DNA of 64,000 bases from Hyphomicrobiales bacterium (GCA_900472395.1 UCHV01000025.1:89906-153905); one strand, 5' to 3'; shown: positions 27,105 to 38,273, counted from the stretch's first letter. The notes: generated by a model from the letters alone, not told the origin. Numbers and translations are program-made.

Positions 27105-28907
27105 TCAGAATTCTTCCCAGCTATCCTGAGCCAATGCGGCATTGCCGTGAAACGCCGGGGCCGGGGCCGCGCGTTTGACTGACATCTGGACGGCAGGCCG
27201 CGGTGCAGCGGGTTTGATGGCCGGTCTCGGCGCAGCCGATGCGACCGCTGCCGGCTTGCGATGCGCCGTCTCGCCGACATTGAATTGCGCGATGAGCCTG
27301 AACAGGTCTTCGGCTTCCGCCGCCAGCGCCTGGGCTGCCGCATTCGATTGTTCCACCATGGCGGCGTTCTGTTGCGTGCCCTGATCGATGGTGTTCACCG
27401 CCTTGTTGATCTCGGTAAGACCGGTCGATTGTTCACGGGCGGATTCGACGATGGCCGCCACGTTGCCGCTGATCTGCTGCACCTGCACGACGATCTCTTC
27501 CAGAGCCGCGCCGGTGCGGTCCACCAGCGTCACGCCTTCCTTCACCTGCGAAGCCGAAGCGGTGATCAGGGCCTTGATCTCCTTGGCAGCTTTTGCCGAA
27601 CGCTGGGCGAGTTCGCGCACTTCCTGGGCAACCACGGCAAAACCCTTGCCGGCCTCACCGGCACGCGCCGCTTCCACGCCGGCATTGAGCGCCAAAAGGT
27701 TGGTCTGGAAGGCAATCTCGTCGATGACGCTGATGATGCTGGAAATTTCGCGCGACGAGTTTTCGATCGCGCCCATCGCGCTGATCGCCTCGCGTACCAC
27801 CACACCGGATTGCTCGGCGTTGGCGCGGGTGGTCTCCACCAGTTCTCCTGCCTCGCGGGCGCGGCGGCTGCTATCCGCAACGGTGGTGGTGATCTCTTCC
27901 AGCGCCGCGGCTGTCTCTTCCACGGATGCTGCCTGATCGTCGGTGCGTTTGGAAAGATCGTCGGACGCACTGCGCACTTCGGCGGAGGCGGCAGCGATGC
28001 CGCTGGCGTTGCGGGCGACGGTCGTCATGGCCTCGCAAAGGCGCTGGGCCGTCAGGTTGAAATCCACCCGAAGGCGTTCCAGCGACGGAATGAACGATTG
28101 CCCGATACGGCTCGTGAGATCGCCATTGGCCAGATGATTGAGGCCTTCCGCCAGGGCATCGACATTGTTGACGCGGCCGGTGATGTCGGTCGCGAATTTG
28201 ACGACCTTGAAGACCTTGCCGTTCATGTCGAAGATGGGATTGTAGGATGCCTGGATGTGGACGATGCGTCCGCCCTTGCCGACGCGCTTGAACTCGGAGG
28301 CGACGAACTCGCCGGCCTGCAACCGGGACCAGAAGCCCCTGTATTCCTCGCTATGGGTATAATCGCTGTCGCAGAACATTTCGTGATGCTGGCCGACGAT
28401 TTCACTCAGTTGATAGCCCAGCGTCTGCAGGAAATTTTCGTTGGCATTGAGGATCTTGCCTTCCGGCGTGAACTCGATCACGGCCTGCGCGCGAGAAACG
28501 GCGGCAATCTTGCCGGCATCGTCTGCGGCCTTCAGGGTTGCGGCCGTAATGTCGGTCGCGAACTTGACGACCTTGTATACCTTGCCGCCGCGCAGAACCG
28601 GATTGTACGAAGCCTCGATCCAGACTTCGCGACCGCCCTTGCCGATACGCTTGTATTGGCGGCGATCGAACTCGCCTCGGCCGAGCTTTGCCCAGAACTG
28701 CCTGTATTCTTCGCTTGCCGCCTCCTCCGGCGTGACGAACAGCTTATGGTTCTGGCCGACGATCTCGGATGCCACATAGCCCAGGGTGGAACAGAAATTC
28801 TCGTTTGCTGCAAGCACGCGCCCGCTCGTGTCGAACTCGATGATCGCCTGTGAGCGGTTCATCGCGTCGAGGATCCGTGTCGCGTCCGAAGAAATGGTAA
28901 GAGGCAT
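27105..28907 (-). CDS. soluble PAS-PAS methyl-accepting chemotaxis protein
   Basis: 600 residues with no membrane segment. Two similar PAS domains (~1-125 and ~130-245) each contain NENFxxTLGY and YNPxxxxxGKV(Y/F)KVVKFATDIT, pointing to an internal duplication. A linker leads to the MCP signalling domain with the hairpin tip FQTNLLALNAGVEAARAGE. The protein ends SWEEF, matching the W-x-x-F pentapeptide that tethers CheR/CheB. This suggests a cytoplasmic energy, redox or ligand sensor feeding the chemotaxis pathway. The Ala/Pro-rich stretch before the tail is a flexible tether. Confidence 0.93.
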   Translation of the reverse strand: MPLTISSDATRILDAMNRSQAIIEFDTSGRVLAANENFCSTLGYVASEIVGQNHKLFVTPEEAASEEYRQFWAKLGRGEFDRRQYKRIGKGGREVWIEASYNPVLRGGKVYKVVKFATDITAATLKAADDAGKIAAVSRAQAVIEFTPEGKILNANENFLQTLGYQLSEIVGQHHEMFCDSDYTHSEEYRGFWSRLQAGEFVASEFKRVGKGGRIVHIQASYNPIFDMNGKVFKVVKFATDITGRVNNVDALAEGLNHLANGDLTSRIGQSFIPSLERLRVDFNLTAQRLCEAMTTVARNASGIAAASAEVRSASDDLSKRTDDQAASVEETAAALEEITTTVADSSRRAREAGELVETTRANAEQSGVVVREAISAMGAIENSSREISSIISVIDEIAFQTNLLALNAGVEAARAGEAGKGFAVVAQEVRELAQRSAKAAKEIKALITASASQVKEGVTLVDRTGAALEEIVVQVQQISGNVAAIVESAREQSTGLTEINKAVNTIDQGTQQNAAMVEQSNAAAQALAAEAEDLFRLIAQFNVGETAHRKPAAVASAAPRPAIKPAAPRPAVQMSVKRAAPAPAFHGNAALAQDSWEEF

Positions 28908-29235
28908 GTAGGTCTCCCGTTGACTGATCCAGTGCGATTGTCTGCCGGTTTCAGGAAATCTGCTGATTTCGCAACCGGAAGAATAGATTGCCGCGCTGGA
29001 TAGCTCCTATGTGCAATCCTGAATTTCGAATGATTGCAGTATAACTCCAACTGATTTCGAAGCAGTGAATCCGCACGGCTGTGCACGGGCGGGCAGCAGT
29101 AGGGGAAATACTGCCATAAATTGCGACAATCAATCACAATTGATGATGTATATGCGTTTTTTCTTATTTTTTGGAGTGTTCAACTTGAGCGTTGAGCAAC
29201 AATATTAGGAAGACTCGAAAGAGTACCGTTCTGTC
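28908..29235. other. 328-bp non-coding stretch
   Basis: Upstream region of the PAS chemoreceptor and downstream region of the receiver gene, both on the minus strand. It is AT-rich around 29130-29180 and has a weak hairpin TCAAC/GTTGA near 29182-29197. I see no gene or RNA here. Confidence 0.4.
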
Positions 29236-29649
29236 TTATCGCGGTACGGTGCTGAAGACTTCCTTCAGAAGATTGTCGAGCCTCATCGGACTCCAGGGCT
29301 TCGGCAACATCGGCAACCCCGTCAGCCGGTGTTTCAGTTCCGGAAGCTCCGCATAACCGCTGCAAACGATGACAGGCACATGTCGGCTGCGCAGCAGTTC
29401 GATGACGGGAAACGACATCTCCCCATGCAGGTTGAGATCGACGACGGCGCCATCGAGGCGGCTGTTTTCCGCGGCTTCCAGCGCTTCGCCCACGCGGCCG
29501 AAAGGACCGATGACATCGTAACCGCGCTCGCCGAGAAACTCTTCCATATCCATTGCCAGAAGCAGGTCGTCTTCGAGAAGGAGAATGGTCGGTTTTGCTG
29601 CGGTCTTTCGGGCTGTCTGCACTGCTCTGTCCTGCTGGTCATCTCGCAT
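29236..29649 (-). CDS. stand-alone receiver domain
   Basis: 137 residues, one receiver domain: ILLLEDDLLLAMDMEEFL at the start, phospho-acceptor Asp in GAVVDLNLHG, VIVCSGY, and Lys in MLPKPW. This LEDDLLLAMD...LxGExxFPV pattern is that of the short receivers in Rhizobiales that pair with HWE kinases. I use ATG 29649; an upstream TTG would add 11 residues. There is no clear ribosome site. Possible partners are the HWE kinases of this window. Confidence 0.82.
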   Translation of the reverse strand: MRDDQQDRAVQTARKTAAKPTILLLEDDLLLAMDMEEFLGERGYDVIGPFGRVGEALEAAENSRLDGAVVDLNLHGEMSFPVIELLRSRHVPVIVCSGYAELPELKHRLTGLPMLPKPWSPMRLDNLLKEVFSTVPR

Positions 29650-29738
29650 GAGGTCGAAGAGCGTTAGGTGCAGCAGCGGCAACAGAATTCAAGAGTTTAA
29701 TGCTATTCTAAAGAAGTCGTGATCGCGTATGCAAACCC

Positions 29739-30539
29739 CTACATCCCTTCATCGGGGATGTTGAGCACGTGTCCGCATGCCTTGCAGTGAACGGCATCCG
29801 CATCATGGCGCTGCAGTCCGCATTCGGGGCAGGGGAAGGTCACCTTGTAAGGCCGCACCACCGCCTGCGCGAGGCGCACGAACAGCGAGATGCCGATGAT
29901 CATGGTGAGAACGGACGTCAATTTGCCGATCGTGCCGGGCAGGGTGATATCGCCGAAGCCGGTCGTGGTCACGGTCGCGACTGTAAAATACAGCGCATCG
30001 ACAAATCCCTCGCCGCCCGGCCGGTCATAAAAGAAGCTGGTATAGACGAAACCGGTCATGACGAAGAGGAACACGAGGAAATTGATGACGGCGCGGATGA
30101 CATCCTGAACGTTGCCGCAGCCGAGGCGGATCAAGATCACCTTGAAAATCCGGCTGTTGCTGATCGCCCAGAGCCGCATGATGCGCAGGAAGGCGAAGTT
30201 GAACAGCGCTTCGGGAAACAGAAGCGTGGCCAGGATGAACAGGTCGATCCATGTCATCGGCCGTTTCACGAAGGTCCAGAATGAAGGTGCGGCAATCGCG
30301 CGCGCCATCAATTCGCCGGCTATCCATACCGCAATCATGTAATCGATGATCAGGTAGCTGGGGCCGGAGCGCAGGTAGGGGCCAAGCAGGAAAAAGGCGA
30401 GAATGGCGAGGTCGACAACTGCCAGCAAGGCCTGCCAGCGAAGCGCCCAGTCATCCCGGCCACGTTCTATGCGCTGCAGTTTGTCTCGCAGATTGCGGGA
30501 ACGCGAGTTGAATGTGCCGCCGGTATCCTGGGTGTTCAT
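29739..30539 (-). CDS. potassium channel-type ion transporter with C-terminal zinc ribbon
   Basis: 266 residues. Several hydrophobic helices form a voltage-sensor-like region (FLRIMRLWAISNSRIFKVILIRL resembles an S4-like positive helix), then a pore loop with the filter TVTTTGFGDITLPG and a last helix. After residue ~230 come two Cys pairs, CPECG and CKACG, spaced as a zinc ribbon. The filter TTGFGD indicates K+ selectivity. The zinc ribbon is unusual for a bacterial channel and may mediate gating or contacts. It lies alone, between a receiver gene and the sugar operon. Confidence 0.82.
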   Translation of the reverse strand: MNTQDTGGTFNSRSRNLRDKLQRIERGRDDWALRWQALLAVVDLAILAFFLLGPYLRSGPSYLIIDYMIAVWIAGELMARAIAAPSFWTFVKRPMTWIDLFILATLLFPEALFNFAFLRIMRLWAISNSRIFKVILIRLGCGNVQDVIRAVINFLVFLFVMTGFVYTSFFYDRPGGEGFVDALYFTVATVTTTGFGDITLPGTIGKLTSVLTMIIGISLFVRLAQAVVRPYKVTFPCPECGLQRHDADAVHCKACGHVLNIPDEGM

Positions 30540-30591
30540 GCCGCCGAGATAGAGACTTCTTTTCCGTGGTCAAGCGGCGAAACAAACTCCG

Positions 30592-31350
30592 TCAGCTTGC
30601 TGCGATTTCTTTCTCGGCCGTCTGCTCCATGGAGCCGCGGATACGGCTCTTGCCGACATCGATGACATGCTGCATGGCCGCCACCGCCTTGGCCGGATCG
30701 CGCGAGGCGATGGCATGGGCAATGCGCAGGTGATTGCTGGCCACTTCGTCGATCTTTTCCGGCGATGCCGCGGGAGACGAAAGCTGGAAGGAAATCGCCA
30801 GCGCCGCCTCGATCAGTGCGCTTGCCGAGCGCATGAACGGATTGCCGGACATGCGGGCTACGGCGAGATGAAACTCAAGGTCTACTTTGGCGATGGTTTC
30901 CGGCGTATGAGACAGATCGTCGAAACGGGCGGCAATCGCATAAAGCGCCACGATATCGTCGCTGGTGGCACGAAGGGCGGCGGCAGCCGCCGCAGCCGGC
31001 TCCAGCGCATTGCGCATTTCGGCGATGTATTCGATGAAGGCGAGGTCAATTCCGGCATCGCAGCGCCAGCCAAGCACGTCGGGATCGAAAAAATTCCAGG
31101 CCTCGCGATCGAGAACGCGGGTGCCCACGCGCGCCTTGGGCTCGATCAGCCGCTTTGCCGAAAGCGTCTTCATCGCCTCGCGCAGAACGGTGCGCGATAC
31201 ACCGAAACGGGCGGAAAGCTCGTTGTCTCCCGGCAGGATCGAACCTTCCGGGATCTCGCCGGAAACGATGGCGCTGCCGAGTTCGGCAACCACATGCGCG
31301 TGGCTGCTGCGTCGCTTGCGTCCGCTAATCGTCGTTTCCAGCAGTCCCAA
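30592..31350 (-). CDS. FadR/GntR-family regulator of the sugar operon
   Basis: 252 residues. The N-terminal winged helix (LPGDNELSARFGVSRTVLREAMKTL) and the all-helical FCD domain (metal-binding His/Asp/Glu residues, EFHLAVARMSGNP) define a FadR-subfamily GntR regulator. Such proteins bind sugar acids or related ligands. The start is a TTG at 31350, one base after the stop of the permease gene, with AAGGGGG upstream; no ATG exists near. As the last gene of the transporter operon it probably represses it. Confidence 0.87.
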   Translation of the reverse strand: MGLLETTISGRKRRSSHAHVVAELGSAIVSGEIPEGSILPGDNELSARFGVSRTVLREAMKTLSAKRLIEPKARVGTRVLDREAWNFFDPDVLGWRCDAGIDLAFIEYIAEMRNALEPAAAAAAALRATSDDIVALYAIAARFDDLSHTPETIAKVDLEFHLAVARMSGNPFMRSASALIEAALAISFQLSSPAASPEKIDEVASNHLRIAHAIASRDPAKAVAAMQHVIDVGKSRIRGSMEQTAEKEIAAS

Positions 31351-31351
31351 T

Positions 31352-32338
31352 TCAAGCCCCCTTCAGGCGCGCTATGTCGATGCGCCTGTTTGAATACCAG
31401 ATGATGCCGCGCTGCAACACGATGAACACGAAGAGCAGTACGCCGATAACGATTTTCGTCCACCATGAGGACAATGTGCCGTCGAAAACGATGTAGGTCT
31501 GGATCAATCCCTGGATGAGGATGCCGACGAATGTGCCGGCGATCAGCCCGGTGCCGCCGGTCAAAAGCGTGCCGCCGATGACGACCGCCGCAATCGCATC
31601 GAGTTCGACACCCACTGTGGCCAGCGAATAACCGGAGGAGGTGTAGAAGGTGTAGACGATGCCGGCGAGGCCGGAGAGAAAACCGGAGGTGGCGTATATG
31701 CCGATGGTGGTACGCCCCACCGGCACGCCCATCAGTTCCGCCGATTGCGGATTGCCGCCGAGCGCATAGACATTGGCGCCGAACTTTGTGCGTGATGCGA
31801 TGATGCCACCGATCACGAACACCGCGATCATCAGCATCGACATCGCCGTAAGTCGCCCGCCACCAGGGAACCGGAAATAGAAACCCTGGATCGTATCGAT
31901 GAACGGATGCGAGATCGGAACCGATTCCGTCGAGATGAGGTAGGCAGCACCTCGGGCGAGAAACATGCCGGCGAGCGTCACCACGAAAGGCGGGATCTGC
32001 AGGTAACGGATCATTGCGCCCATGGCACTGCTGAATGCCGTGGAAATTACCAGAACCAGCGCAAATGCCGTCAGCGGGTGCAGGCCGAACGATCCGACGG
32101 TGACGGCCACAAAGACGCTGGTGAAGGCGATCACCGAACCGATGGACAGATCGATGCCACCCGAGAGGATGACGAACGTCATACCCACGGCCGCAATGCC
32201 GAGGAAAGCGTTGTCGACAAGCAGGTTGCCGATCACGCGCGTCGAGAACATTGCCGGAAATTGCAGAGCGCAGAGCGCATAGGCGATGATGAAAATGGCA
32301 AGCGTGGTGACGAAGGGCAGGTTGCGGCTATGGATCAT
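31352..32338 (-). CDS. yjfF: sugar ABC transporter permease, YjfF-like
   Basis: 328 residues, a BPD_transp_2 permease of the ribose/galactofuranose group with about 8-10 membrane segments. GGIDLSIGSVIAF, IPPFVVTLAGMFLARG and AVVIGGTLLTGGTG are typical. Together with YtfT it makes the membrane channel of the importer. Its ATG overlaps the ytfT stop by 4 bp. Confidence 0.88.
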   Translation of the reverse strand: MIHSRNLPFVTTLAIFIIAYALCALQFPAMFSTRVIGNLLVDNAFLGIAAVGMTFVILSGGIDLSIGSVIAFTSVFVAVTVGSFGLHPLTAFALVLVISTAFSSAMGAMIRYLQIPPFVVTLAGMFLARGAAYLISTESVPISHPFIDTIQGFYFRFPGGGRLTAMSMLMIAVFVIGGIIASRTKFGANVYALGGNPQSAELMGVPVGRTTIGIYATSGFLSGLAGIVYTFYTSSGYSLATVGVELDAIAAVVIGGTLLTGGTGLIAGTFVGILIQGLIQTYIVFDGTLSSWWTKIVIGVLLFVFIVLQRGIIWYSNRRIDIARLKGA

Positions 32339-33395
32339 CGTGCGCTTCCCTTCACGCTGGTATCATTGACTTCGCTGCGTTTGGTGGGCGTGGCGATTTC
32401 GGGCCGTTTGCGCCAGAAGCGCAGGAAGGCGGTCAGCGTCAGAAGTGCGGGTGATTGCAGGGTGAGCACGATGACGATGATGACGGCCTTGATGATCAGG
32501 TTGAATTCCGGTGGGAAACCCGAAACCAGAATGCCGGTATTGATCGACTGGATGATCAGCGCGCCCAAGAGCGAGGCCGCGATTGAAAACCGTCCGCCAT
32601 TCAGCGATGTGCCGCCGATGACGACCGCGAGGATGGCATCGAGCTCCAGCCACAGGCCGGCATTGTTGGCGTCTGCGCCGCGGATATCGGCGGTGACGAT
32701 CAGGCCGGCAACCGCTGCCATCAGGCCGGAAATGGCATAGACGAAAAAGATCAGGAATTTTGCGCGCACACCGGCAAGCGTGGCGGCGCGGCGGTTGATA
32801 CCGGTCGCCTCGATCAGGAAACCGAGCGCTGAGCGCCGCACCACAAGGCCGACGATCAATGCCATCGCCACCCAGATCAGGATCGGCAACGGTACGCCGG
32901 CAAAGGAGCCGGAGCCGAGCGCTGCAAACGTGTCGTTGTTGAAGGTGAGGATGGCGCCCTCGGTGATCAGCTGCGCGATGCCGCGACCAGCCACCATCAG
33001 GATCAGAGTGGCGATGATCGGCTGGATATCGAGGAGCGCCACCAGCATGCCGTTCCATAAGCCGCAGATGAGGCCGACGCCGAGCGAGACGAGAATAACG
33101 ACGGGCAGGCTGTATCCCTGCGTGACGAGACTTGCCGCGACAGCACCGCAGATGGCGATGACCGCGCCGATGGACAGATCGATGCCGCGTGTGGCGATGA
33201 CCAGCGTCATGCCGATGGTCAGAAGTGCCACGGGGGCTGCGCGCACCAGTACGTCGATGAGGCTGCCATAGATGCGGCCATTGGCGATGGAGAGATTGAG
33301 GAAACCGGGCGCAACGGCGGTGATCATCCCCAGGATAACGACAAGCGCGATGATCTGCGGCGCCAGACGGCGCAGGCGGCGGGTGATGGCGTTTT

Positions 33396-33399
<4 letters not shown>
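32335..33399 (-). CDS. ytfT: sugar ABC transporter permease, YtfT-like
   Basis: 354 residues, second BPD_transp_2 permease: ATRGIDLSIGAVIAICGAVAA, GMLVALLDIQPIIATLILM and AVVIGGTSLNGG are visible. Overlaps ytfR by 4 bp and yjfF by 4 bp, so the three are co-translated. In E. coli the YtfT/YjfF pair imports galactofuranose. Confidence 0.88.
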
Positions 33400-34937
<1,538 letters not shown>

Positions 34938-35003
34938 GCTCACCTGTCCGCACGGGTTATCGGCGAGCGGCGCGCGTAAAACCGCGCCGCCCGTCTTGCG
35001 TCA

Positions 35004-35019
35004 GTGATGCAGGCATCAC
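35004..35019 (-). repeat. intergenic hairpin between ytfQ and ytfR
   Basis: GTGATGC-AG-GCATCAC is a perfect inverted repeat in the 120-bp gap after the binding-protein gene. No T-tract follows. Such a hairpin often protects the highly expressed binding-protein mRNA from 3' decay. Confidence 0.5.
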
Positions 35020-35057
35020 GCAGGATGCCCGCTCTTGTTATGCCTTGAGGGCAGGGA

Positions 35058-36017
35058 TCAGTAACCGAGGCCCTTCTTGGACTCGTACACCTTCATCGGA
35101 TCGTCCTTCTGGGTGTAGAGCTTGGATTCGGTCTGGATCCACTTTTTCGGCTCCTTCTTGTCCTTCAGATACGCATCGAGCGCATCGAAGGCCGGGCCGG
35201 CCATGTTCGGGGTCAGTTCCACGGTTGCGTTGGCTTCACCCTTCGCCATGGCCTGGAAAATATCCGGCACGGCGTCGATGGAAACGATCTTGATATCGGT
35301 GCCCGGCTTCAGGCCGGCTTCCTTGATCGCCTGGATGGCGCCGACGGCCATGTCGTCGTTGTGGGCATAAACGGCACAGATGTCCTTGCCGCCGCCTTCT
35401 GCCTTGATGAAGCTTTCCATGACTTCCTTGCCCTTGGTGCGGGTGAAGTCACCGGTCTGCGAACGCACGATCTTGATGTTCGAAGCGGCCTTGATGCCTT
35501 CCTCGAAACCCTTCTTGCGGTTGATGGCCGGCGAAGAACCGGTCGTTCCCTGCAGTTCCACGACCTTGCAGTCCTTGGAGCCGACATCCTTGGCAAGCCA
35601 TTCGCCGGCAACCTTGCCTTCGTGGACCTGATCGGAGGTCACGGCGGTCAGGTAAAGATCTTTCGGCGACTCGATTTCGCGGTCGAGCAGGATTACCGGG
35701 ATTTTTTCTTCCTTGGCTTCCTTCAGGACGGCATCCCAGCCGGTTGCGACAACAGGTGCGATCAGGATCGCATCGACGCCCTGAGCGATGAAGCCGCGGA
35801 TCGCCTTGATCTGGTTTTCCTGCTTCTGCTGCGCATCGGCAAACTTCAGCGTGACGCCACGCTTTTCGGCTTCCTGCTTGGTGACCGTGGTTTCCGCCGC
35901 GCGCCAGCCCGATTCGGAGCCGATCTGCGAGAAGCCCACCGTCAGCGATGCTGCGGAAACGCTTGTTGCCAGGGAAAGTGTGAAAGCGACGCCAAGCGCC
36001 GCGAATGCTGTTCTCAT
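35058..36017 (-). CDS. ytfQ: periplasmic sugar-binding protein, YtfQ-like (galactofuranose/galactose)
   Basis: 319 residues. A signal peptide (~1-22) ends VSAAS. The mature protein has the near-diagnostic YtfQ stretch VGFSQIGSESGWRAAETTV and later YAHNDDMAVGAIQAIKEAGL and VELTPNMAGPAFDAL. It delivers the sugar to YtfRT-YjfF. GGGAGG lies well before the ATG. It is the first gene of the leftward operon and faces the rightward sugar-catabolic genes across a shared promoter region. Confidence 0.92.
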   Translation of the reverse strand: MRTAFAALGVAFTLSLATSVSAASLTVGFSQIGSESGWRAAETTVTKQEAEKRGVTLKFADAQQKQENQIKAIRGFIAQGVDAILIAPVVATGWDAVLKEAKEEKIPVILLDREIESPKDLYLTAVTSDQVHEGKVAGEWLAKDVGSKDCKVVELQGTTGSSPAINRKKGFEEGIKAASNIKIVRSQTGDFTRTKGKEVMESFIKAEGGGKDICAVYAHNDDMAVGAIQAIKEAGLKPGTDIKIVSIDAVPDIFQAMAKGEANATVELTPNMAGPAFDALDAYLKDKKEPKKWIQTESKLYTQKDDPMKVYESKKGLGY

Positions 36018-36342
36018 CTTAAATCCTCCCAGAGATGAAACTTAGCAAGTGCCAGGCTAACTGAGCATATAGTAATACTTTTGCAAGCGGAATCTTTGCA
36101 GATAGGTGGCAACCTGTCGGATATGCCCATATTCGCGATATCTAAACGTTTGAAATGCTGAGTATGCGAGTAAACATTTGCCAAAAACAGCATCGGACAG
36201 TCAGCGTCCACTGCTTGACAATCCGCGCCTCAATCCAATAGTCATATTTATGGGCGCAGCGTCATTATGGCGCAGATGCCTGGAATGTTCGGCCCTGAGG
36301 AGGCGCCGGGCGGGAGCGAAACATCTACAGGTGATGAAATAG
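36018..36342. promoter_or_regulatory. 325-bp divergent promoter region between the two sugar operons
   Basis: AT-richer than its surroundings. For the rightward operon TTGACA (36215-36220) and a -10-like ATAGTC (36238-36243) sit 17 bp apart. Several partial dyads in 36110-36180 could be operator sites for the FadR-type regulator, but none is clear enough to name. No gene is seen. Confidence 0.45.
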
Positions 36343-37335
36343 ATGCTGCGAATTCTTCAGGTTGCGGATGCGTCCGGCACGGTGCGTGTTGTTGCGTGGG
36401 ATGGTCAAGGCGATGCACGCGTCGTCAATGGTGCAAACTCCACCTATGAACTGGCGCGCCAGGCAATCGCCACCGGCAAGCCGCTGGCAGCGCAGATCAG
36501 CGAAGCCGGCCTCGGCGAGGTCGTCGATCTTGAAAAGGCCGCCGCTGAAAAGCGCATCCTTCTGCCGATCACCCATCCAGACCCGGCTCATTTCATCGTT
36601 GCCGGCACCGGCCTTACCCATCTCGGCTCGGCCGATGGCCGCGACAAGATGCACAAGGCCGCGCAGTCGGAAGAAAAGCCGACCGATTCCATGCGCATGT
36701 TCCTGATGGGCGTCGAAAACGGCAAGCCGAAAGCGGGCGAAACCGGCGTGCAGCCTGAATGGTTCTACAAGGGCGACGGCTCGCAGCTGCGCGCCACCGG
36801 CGAGGATCTGGTTTCCCCGGCATTTGCGCTGGATGGTGGCGAAGAGCCGGAACTGGCCGGCATCTATCTGGCCGGCGAAGATGGCGTCACCTACCGGATC
36901 GGTTTCTGCCTTGCCAACGAGTTTTCCGACCACGTGACGGAGAAGGGCAACTATCTCTGGCTTGCGCATTCCAAGCTGCGCCAGGCGGCTCTCGGTCCGG
37001 AACTGCTGGTCGGCGACCTGCCGGACCACGTCGAAGGCACTTCGCGCGTGCTGCGCGATGGCAAGACCATTTTCGAAAAGCCCTTCCTTTCGGGAGAGGC
37101 CAACATGTCGCACACGATCGCCAATCTCGAACACCATAATTTCAAGTACGATATCTTCCGCCGTCCGGGTGATCTGCACGTGCATTTCTTCGGCACCGCG
37201 ACCCTGTCCTTCTCGGAAGGGATTAAGACCGAACCGGGCGACGTGTTCGAAATCTCCGCTGCGCCGTTCAAGCTTCCTCTCGTCAACCGCTTGAGCGTCG
37301 CCGCTGCGACGTCGGTTGACGTGCGCAAGCTTTAA
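36343..37335 (+). CDS. gguC: AraD1/GguC-family protein (fumarylacetoacetate hydrolase fold)
   Basis: 330 residues of the FAH superfamily: GTGLTHLGSADGRDKMH, EPELAGIYLAGEDGVTYRIGFCLANEFSDH and PFLSGEANMSHTIANLEHHNFKYDIF are hallmarks of AraD1/GguC. AraD1 has been proposed to act on 2-keto-3-deoxy-L-arabonate in the oxidative arabinose pathway, and GguC was found beside chvE in Agrobacterium. Here it heads the operon and is separated from gguAB by three genes (dehydrogenase, dehydratase, chvE). Its enzymatic role is inferred from family and context. Confidence 0.85.
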   Translation: MLRILQVADASGTVRVVAWDGQGDARVVNGANSTYELARQAIATGKPLAAQISEAGLGEVVDLEKAAAEKRILLPITHPDPAHFIVAGTGLTHLGSADGRDKMHKAAQSEEKPTDSMRMFLMGVENGKPKAGETGVQPEWFYKGDGSQLRATGEDLVSPAFALDGGEEPELAGIYLAGEDGVTYRIGFCLANEFSDHVTEKGNYLWLAHSKLRQAALGPELLVGDLPDHVEGTSRVLRDGKTIFEKPFLSGEANMSHTIANLEHHNFKYDIFRRPGDLHVHFFGTATLSFSEGIKTEPGDVFEISAAPFKLPLVNRLSVAAATSVDVRKL

Positions 37336-37346
37336 GGAAGAATGAC

Positions 37347-38273
37347 ATGAGCAATATTCGTCTCGGCATCGTCGGGCTCGGGAAAATCGCCAGGGATCAG
37401 CATCTCGGCGCCATCGAAGCGACCGCCGGTATCGAATTGGCGGCCGTTGCCAGCCGCAATGCACAGCTGGAAAGCGTGCACTGTTTTCACGACATCGAGG
37501 ATATGCTGGCATCTGGCGTCGCGCTCGATGCGGTCTCTCTGTGCACGCCGCCGCAGGGGCGTTTCGCGCAGGCCAAGGCCGCCATTGCAGCCGGCAAGCA
37601 TGTCATGCTGGAAAAACCGCCGGGTGCCTCGCTTTCCGAAGTTTACGCGCTCGAACGTTTTGCCCGCGAAAAGGGCGTGACGCTGTTTGCAACATGGCAT
37701 TCACGTGAAGCTGCAGCCGTCGAACCCGCGCGCGAACTGCTCGCCAAGCGCTCCATTCGTTCCGTTTCCGTCGAATGGAAGGAAGACGTGCGCCACTGGC
37801 ATCCGGGTCAGGCATGGATCTGGGAGCCGGGCGGTCTCGGCGTTTTCGATCCGGGCATCAACGCGCTGTCGATCGTCACCCGCATCATGCCTGAGAGCTT
37901 TCACCTTGTCGGCTCCAGTCTGTCCTTCCCCGCCAATCGCGCCGCCCCGATTGCGGCCAGCCTTTCGTTCGAAACCGCTGCGGGCCTGCCCGTCTCGGCG
38001 GAATTCGACTGGCGCCAGACCGGTCCGCAGACCTGGGATATCCGCGTCGAAACCGATGAAGGTCCGGTCGTGCTGACCCATGGCGGCAGCCGCCTCAATG
38101 TCGATGGCAATGCCCGGATCATCGAGGAAGACCGCGAATATCGTAATCTCTACAAGCGTTTCGTAGCGCTTGTGGCAAGCGCGCAAAGCGATGTCGACCT
38201 TTCGCCGCTGGTGCATGTGGCCGATGCCTTCATGCTCGGCCGCCGCCTGACAGTCGAAGCGTTCGAGGACTGA
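37347..38273 (+). CDS. Gfo/Idh/MocA sugar dehydrogenase (L-arabinose/D-galactose 1-dehydrogenase type)
   Basis: 308 residues. The N-terminal NAD(P)-binding GLGKIARDQHLGAI is the pattern of galactose/arabinose 1-dehydrogenases, followed by EKPPGASLSE with the catalytic lysine. The length and RLGIVGLGKIA start match that subgroup. It oxidises the aldose to an aldono-lactone, the first step of the oxidative route. Spacing to gguC is 11 bp; RBS AAGGAAG. The lactonase for the next step is not in the window. Confidence 0.85.
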   Translation: MSNIRLGIVGLGKIARDQHLGAIEATAGIELAAVASRNAQLESVHCFHDIEDMLASGVALDAVSLCTPPQGRFAQAKAAIAAGKHVMLEKPPGASLSEVYALERFAREKGVTLFATWHSREAAAVEPARELLAKRSIRSVSVEWKEDVRHWHPGQAWIWEPGGLGVFDPGINALSIVTRIMPESFHLVGSSLSFPANRAAPIAASLSFETAAGLPVSAEFDWRQTGPQTWDIRVETDEGPVVLTHGGSRLNVDGNARIIEEDREYRNLYKRFVALVASAQSDVDLSPLVHVADAFMLGRRLTVEAFED

